This document shows, piece by piece, positions 58,129 through 64,000 of a DNA stretch of 64,000 bases; the first letter of the stretch is position 1; each line of letters opens with the position of its first letter. Made by a program: the position numbers and the translations under genes. The stretch comes from Allium sativum (lineage: Eukaryota; Streptophyta; Magnoliopsida; Asparagales; Amaryllidaceae). The notes under the pieces are model-generated. The model was not told the DNA's origin, did no database searches, and worked only from the letters and a program-made list of their open reading frames with translations. Location: the NCBI GenBank assembly GCA_030737875.1, contig CM060921.1, positions 402,358,192 through 402,422,191 of the forward strand, given 5' to 3'.

Positions 58129-60119
58129 AATTTGACTTGATGATTGAATAAGGTTAAGTCATGAGCTTCTTGGTATACTTAACCAACTTGTAGGGCTAGG
58201 TCTTGGACTTGAATACTTAGCCAAATCTTGACATGATTCGTAGACAGGTTAAGTCATGAACTTAAATGACAATATTTAACCCATTAGACAAAAACCTAGT
58301 TCAGGGGACTATGTGGAAAAAGGGGATTAACAAGGAGACTAAGTGGTAAACCTTAGTTTAGGGAACTAAGTAATAATTATTAGTCAAGGGATTTGGACCA
58401 GTTCACAGATAGATGAGTAACCCGATACGGTAGGTCATCGCTTAAAATACGAGGTGGAGCAATATCTGATTTAGATAAAGGCTCCAACGAACTGGGTGAC
58501 GAAGCGGTAGCTTCGGGGAACGTGAGGATAATCTTGGTATCCCTCTATGAGGTTGCGGATGGTCCATGAAACCTGGCCTCACAGAGGTTAAGGTCTGCGG
58601 TAGAAGAGCCAAGGGTATGCCTTGGTTGCTGTGCGAGCAACCTAAAGACTGGGGTGGATTAGCGTGGGGTCGGCGATATTTTCACGGTAGCCCTAGATAG
58701 CACATTCGTCGGCCACCTACCATCTTTAGTCAATCGTGTACGTACGGAAAGGCAGAGAACACCCAACAAACCATACTTGCTATCTAGGTATAGGTGAGGT
58801 TGGCCATCCGGAAAGAGGGCATCGATGGCTGTAGCGTAGTTCTCATACATGACTTTTCTTGTTTTGCCTTTCAGTAGTTGAGGGAGGGGTCACGTGGGAC
58901 CATATCCACGGATACAAAAACAGACCTTGATATCTGCACCGGCAGATGACTTAAAACTCCCGACCGAATTCCGTATTTCTTGATTTGCCCTGGCATGGAA
59001 CTCGGATGGCACATTTGAGATACATGTGCGTATAAACAAGGAAAACGATTCACGATTCATACGTAGGATAAAAGGGCGCGGTTTACGGGTAGCATAATCC
59101 CTAGTAGCCCTAGGTGGCTAAAACCAAAACCGAGATACGAAAACGTTCATTAGGTAGGATCATCCCTAGCGGTCCTAAGTGGCATAAACCCTAGGTGAAC
59201 ACGCGATAGTTCATGGTAAGAAAACATAACTAGGTCAAGGGTAGCAGTCCAAAACAACTTCAAGGATAAAACGGTACTACGTTGAAGTGGTATAGATTTA
59301 CATAAGGAAGCCCGTACGGCCTATGGCAAAGGACTGAACTTATGCATGGAAAGAATCATACGAATCAGGAAACCTACATATACGATATATTAGGATGACA
59401 TGGACCATTACATGACATTGGGCAAGAGACATTCAAAGTTAACACATGACGCGGGCCGGGATACTAGTACGGGAGGTGCAGAGCGAATATACATGATAGA
59501 TACCTTGCGATATTGTGCTTGATAGAGACCTGACGATGTGATACCTTGACTTATCTTGACACCGTAGTTTATCATGACACACTTGTTTATCTGGGTACAG
59601 TAGTTCATCCTGTTATTTTGGTTTAGCTTATCTATCTTGTCATCATACTTATGTTCATCTCGGTTCCTCATGCCAGTTAACTTTACTAGTTTATATACTG
59701 ATAGTAGATAGGGCTTACGAGTCTTTATGACTAACCCCGTTTTGTTACGCCTCTTTGTCTTCCGTTTTCCCCCCAGGTTACGGGGAGGAAATGCTATTGT
59801 TAATTCAGACTTCTTCTGTTTGAAGGTCATCATGTATGGCTTGGACTTTTCTTGGCTGTGGCTACTTTACTGTTTCACTGGGGAATAATTTACGAAAAGG
59901 TTTTTATGCTTCTTTACTATTGCAAGACAGATTTTCATGTAAGAAATTCTCTGATGTAAAAGGCTTTAGACCTTATTTTATAAGGAAATGAAATTTGTTT
60001 TACTTCCGCTATTTTTATATGTTCTGTCTTGTAATATTTCTGTACATGTTTACCAATAATACCCCTCTAAAGCTAGTGCATTCCTTTGCGAGTGACCCTA
60101 GCGGAGTTGGGGTGTTACA
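58129..60119 (+). mobile_element. Element D 3' LTR, second part
   Basis: Resumes with the AATTT duplication and aligns with 37195-39188. Contains the pyrimidine/poly-C tract at 59750-59776 with a short C run, and ends GGGGTGTTACA at 60119, followed by TATAT. Confidence 0.9.
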
Positions 60120-60250
60120 TATATGATGATTACCTTTCATAGCGTTGGTCTGCACGTTTGTATAGCGTTTTGTACATTTTGATAGCATTTACTTTTAATA
60201 GCGTTTAGCAAACAACAGCGATTTTCGAACGCTATTAAATGTGGTATTAA
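60120..60250 (+). mobile_element. CACTA-type transposon, continuation
   Basis: After the TATAT duplication come several AGCGTT/AACGCT motifs (ATAGCGTTGG, ATAGCGTTTTG, AATAGCGTTTAGC, GAACGCTATTAAATG), matching the subterminal motifs at 35330-35460. The expected closing inverted terminus ending TTGTAGTG is not found after AACGCTATTAAAT, so the right end is missing, diverged or further away. Confidence 0.5.
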
Positions 60251-60663
60251 TCTGCCAGCTTTATTCTTTGCTTTTTCTTTTTTTCCACATATAATATTCA
60301 ATTACCAGTTCTTCTTTTACATGTAAACATGAAATATTTTCAGCAGCAAAAATTATATAGATTAAAACACAATATCCCGTACACATAATTCGAAGAACTT
60401 TTGTAATTTTCATACACAGTATTTTATACATATCATTAAAAAACTTTCTCACATTAATACATAGTATCATCCATATCGTTCAAGGAATTCTTCTAATCTT
60501 CATAAATATTTGCATCGACAACTTACTTATAGGTCAGTCAAACAGTTAATTTCATCTTAATTTTCTTTTTATATTCTCTTTAACATCTGCAATAAGCAAT
60601 ATATATGTTAGTATTTGTAATCTAAAAACTTCACAAAGTAAAAGATTCTCGAAGGAAAAAAAA
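60251..60663. other. AT-rich spacer, no gene seen
   Basis: AT-rich DNA between the CACTA motifs and the next LTR. It could be CACTA interior or host intergenic DNA. No repeat signature and no convincing reading frame. Confidence 0.5.
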
Positions 60664-63600
60664 TGTAGTAAACCGTTACTTCCCCGTGAAGGAAAGGGAG
60701 GATACCTTGAGAACAATGCACAAATGAACGCAGACGGAAGAACATTTCATTGTTATTACAACAATTCCATCAGATACAAGAATATACAGAGTATAAATGA
60801 ATAAATTACATTCGATAAATATCAGAGATTACAATAAATTACATAGCAGCGGAAAATAATACAAAGCACAACTGAAGGTGATACACGGATACAGAGCTTT
60901 CTGGATATCATTCCAGCTGTAAACCAGGATTCTGTGAATATAAATCTGCAAAACCAAAACTACTAGCTGCCCATGTCAAAATAAGGGCACCCAGAGTTTA
61001 GGTTAAAACATTAAACTCCAGGTCAGTCATGTGACTGGTGTGAGAAATAAACAGTTATTTAACACTTTACTTTAAAAGAGAGTAATTCAAGGGACCACGC
61101 CGTATAACACGGAATGGGTTTCCTCCCAAGAATACTAGTTCATAGAAAAGACAACGCAATGCGTTTTCCAAAAATGAAGCTAATATAAGACCCAGGTCCC
61201 ATCACACAATGCAACGCAAGCCGGAGGATAGGGTTTTGCCTTATAATAGCCAAACATGCTTGATACTTTTAAAACAAATCGTTTGATACTATAATAAGTG
61301 TATAGTGTCAAAATAATTTCAATCATAAATATCAATCCTAGGCGGCATGGGTACCATATATCATGTCGCCATACTAGGCTCTACAAATAAAACCGAAATA
61401 CACGTATTGGAAATTGGATTTCCGTCATGAGTCGAGGCAAGGGGAAAGCTCCTCTCCGCTTTCGAGACACTCTAGCAAATGTCTCAGGGCTACGCACTCT
61501 GGGCAACCCTTGGATCTTCAGGGCCGGTCCTCTCTTACGTTTGAGGATTGGCAATTCCTGAACACACGTTTCCCGGTCCTTACAGACCTAAAATCGAGGC
61601 GCCTCATCCAACAACCACATAGGTGAAAAGTATATAAATGTCAGGGCTGGTAAGTCACTTACACCACCAAAGATAGAAAGAAACGTCGTGCTCTCCCTGC
61701 AGTCCTTATCCCATTTTTAACTCATACCGAGGTGTGAGGCTCGCGAATTCATGTTATACACAAAGCTACGCCACAAAGGCCGTGCTTTGATCATCAACCA
61801 CAAGACTTTGCTTTTCAACAGAAGCCTTGATCCATGCAACTCAGCGTGCCACACAGGCAATTCATGAAATGCGATTGATATCCATCGATATATAACCTCT
61901 AAGCTCGTACGTCTCAGAGAAGGGCGTTAAGCAAGCAAATAAATTCTCCGTCGCCAAATAGATATATATTTAACAGAAATCAATCAACACAGAATAAAAT
62001 CCAATATCAGACACATAATCAATTTACAAGTTCGTTCTGGGTCTGAACGAAACCGGAGGCACTTTCCTCGCATATCCATCGATCTCCAAGTACGTCTGGA
62101 AAACCACCAACTATTTCCATCCTCTTGGGTGTACAGCCCAATCAAGATCATCAGTAATTATCCAAACGATGTGAAGACTTCCGGACTTCGACCACCGTCA
62201 TCATCTTCGACTTATCGTCGAATCGGTTATTCAGAATGGGTATAAACCCTGCCTTTCCGAACAACCCACATATATTAAATACAAATGTTACACAAACACA
62301 ACATACGCCTCATTCCAATTTAGCAGCCACTAACCCTAAATCAACAAGAGAACAATTTCCCAAATATCAACCCAGAAGGCCGAAACCAACATCAGATCAA
62401 TAGCCAGGAAACCATTCTTCTTAGCTAACCTACAACTAGTTTCTAAATTTCATATTCTTAGGGAAAGGTTCCCATTAATTTTATCAAAGATAAATTCTTT
62501 AAAATTTATTCTTTAATCTTCCTTTGGATGTCATTCAAACCAAATTATGGTTTTCCAAACTAGTCGGGATTAGCGAACCACACCTAAGTAATTATTTATT
62601 TTATTTCCCAATCCCAACCTATTCATCCCATGAAGCAAAACTGGTAATACTCCATATCTAACACCACGGTGTTATCGGTGAATTAATTACCATCTCACAT
62701 TCAAATCTAATTAAAGATTTGACTATCGTTTTGGAGCAAAACAGGTGATACTCCATTCTCGCTCACTTTCTAAATTTGATAATTTAAATTACCAATTCAC
62801 ATTTCAATATAATTGCGGACTCATTAAAACTCCTTTTACTGGGTTAAAGAACAAATGTCATTTAAAACACAGTTCACGATAAACCCAAATCACATTCTAT
62901 TTATTCTCGGGTTAAAGAACAAGTGTTATTTAAAACACCCTTCACGATAAACCCACAAATCAATTTTATTTAAAACCCATTTCAAATCCAATTTATTTAT
63001 TTAAAAATAAATGGGTTTTAATTTTAGTTCCAAACTAGTTCATTTCGATAAAAATCTATTTTTATCTTTTCAAATATTGAGTTTTTCATCCCAATTTTTC
63101 CCAAATCATTTCTTATGATTTTACACAAATTATTACTATTTTTAATAATTTTATCAAGGCCCGTACAGTCGATTTCCATCAACGGCCATCGAACTGCACT
63201 TACAGCGACCTTTTCCAAATTTGATATGGACGTATCTCCAAATCCAACCATTAGATTTCAAATTTCTAATATTCGTTAGAAAGCTCTTTTCGATACGAAC
63301 CCAATAGTTCCAGTTTTAGGAGAATCCGACGGTCGGATCTCCCGTAATGTCCGTTCGAAGTCAACGTTCGAAATTTACGAACTACCGCGGCGCGGCGCGT
63401 TCTATTCAGGCTATTATATATATAATATGTATATATATTATATATCTCATCGATTTCCCCTTTTTAAACGAATTTTATAAATCGTTTCAAATTTGTTTCA
63501 AAAACAATTTCAACTTCAAATTCAAATCGATTTCAATTCTATTTCAAATTCGTTTTCTATTCGATTCAATTCAAATTCTTTTTCTATTCAATTCAATTCA

Positions 63601-64000
63601 AATTCGTTTTCTATTCAATTCAATTCAAATTCGTTTTCTATTCGATTCAATTCAAATTCGTTTTCTATTCAATTCAATTCGAATTCGTTTTCTGTTCAAT
63701 TCAAATCAAATTCGTTTTCCTGTTATAAATATTCGATTTTTATCACTTTTCAATATTCATTATAAAAACGAATTTAATCGATATAAATATCGTTCGCATC
63801 AAAATAGCGCATCTCTAATCAACACGGCTTTATATTTTTCAATAACTTCGTTATTCTTTTCAACAAATGAATCTATATTTCTTTCAATACATGACTCTAT
63901 ATTTTTGTCAACACATGACTAATCTCAACGAATGAGTACTGTCCACGTGTGACTATTTTGGTTATTTAATATATTTTATAAAAATTATGATATCTATCGT
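60664..64000 (-). mobile_element. Third A-family LTR (A3), minus strand, cut by window end
   Basis: Starts TGTAGTAAACCGTTACTTCC, similar to TGAAACAACCCAAACTTCC of element A at 27249, and then aligns with element A LTRs through GGATACAGAGCTTTC, CCACGCCGTATAACACGGAA and GATCATCAACCACAAGACT. It is more diverged, with indels (for example extra sequence near 61890-61975 and 62520-62810). Only the part nearer the LTR 3' end is in the window. Confidence 0.8.
63552..63713 (-). repeat. 27-bp minisatellite, six copies
   Basis: Unit GTTTTCTATTCAATTCAATT plus CAAATTC, six copies in 162 bp with small changes. The corresponding place in the other A LTRs (near 23485-23530 and 30655-30710) has no such array, so it expanded in this copy only. 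Because 27 is a multiple of three it produces long periodic open frames that are not genes. Confidence 0.9.

Larger units (their letters stand above)
35507..60119 (+). mobile_element. Element D: composite LTR retrotransposon carrying insertions E and F
   Basis: TATAT flanks both sides (35502-35506 and 60120-60124), a 5-bp target duplication. Own parts: 5' LTR 35507-39188, internal 39189-40473 and 44638-45197, 3' LTR 45198-47332 and 58134-60119. Solo LTR F lies in the internal region and element E in the 3' LTR. The priming site is TGGTATCAGAGC and the polypurine tract AAAGGAGGGGAGAA. The internal region is only about 1.85 kb, with scraps of protease, integrase and chromodomain, so D is non-autonomous. 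Confidence 0.9.

Noticed and set aside
63347..63922. Open frame of 191 residues
   Set aside because: It is produced by the 27-bp repeat inside an A-family LTR, reads antisense to the element and matches no known domain.

Overview
This window looks like intergenic nuclear DNA of a flowering plant, probably a eudicot; I cannot name the species. I recognise no host gene, tRNA, rRNA or CRISPR array. Almost all of it is explained by long-LTR Ty3/gypsy retrotransposons. The evidence is chromodomain-type integrase ends, priming sites matching initiator-methionine tRNA (TGGTATCAGAGC-like), purine tracts before 3' LTRs, LTR ends TGTAACA...TGTTACA and 5-bp target duplications.

Layout. (1) 1-6322: 3' end of a plus-strand element (element 1), with integrase C-terminus/chromodomain, 3' UTR and a 4.85-kb 3' LTR. 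It sits inside (2) 6323-17569: element B on the minus strand, with LTRs of about 6.1 kb around only about 1.06 kb of non-coding internal DNA. Its 5' LTR is split by solo LTR H (11341-14985, target duplication AAAAT). (3) 17570-20339: LTR fragments C1 and G. (4) 20340-33429: element A on the minus strand, again two LTRs of about 6 kb around a 1.03-kb non-coding internal region. (5) 33430-35308: a decayed chromodomain, fragment C2 and AT-rich DNA. (6) 35309-60250: a CACTA-type DNA transposon end interrupted by element D (35507-60119, duplication TATAT). D carries solo LTR F in its internal region (40474-44637, duplication GTTTC) and element E in its 3' LTR (47333-58128, duplication AATTT). (7) 60251-64000: AT-rich DNA, then a third minus-strand LTR of the A family running off the window.

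Element E is the youngest and most complete: 3.14-kb LTRs that look nearly identical, an intact gag with four zinc knuckles, then a broken protease, reverse transcriptase and integrase. D is a deletion derivative of the same lineage and kept almost no coding sequence, so A, B and D probably moved with proteins supplied in trans.

The most interesting signal is inside the LTRs of D, E, F and H. Each shows the same ordered set: an E2F-like palindromic site and a GTCGAC cluster (D, E and F only), a TATA box, a candidate 5' splice site, a minisatellite (E and H), a pair of large three-tier hairpins whose stems change in a compensating way while their internal loops stay fixed, an array of small GTTAAGT/ACTTAAC hairpins (longest in the D family), and a poly-pyrimidine/poly-C tract ending in AGGTT near the LTR end. 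This suggests that the LTR contains a leader intron holding structured RNA that only unspliced genomic RNA would keep. That is an inference from pattern; no folding or database search was run.
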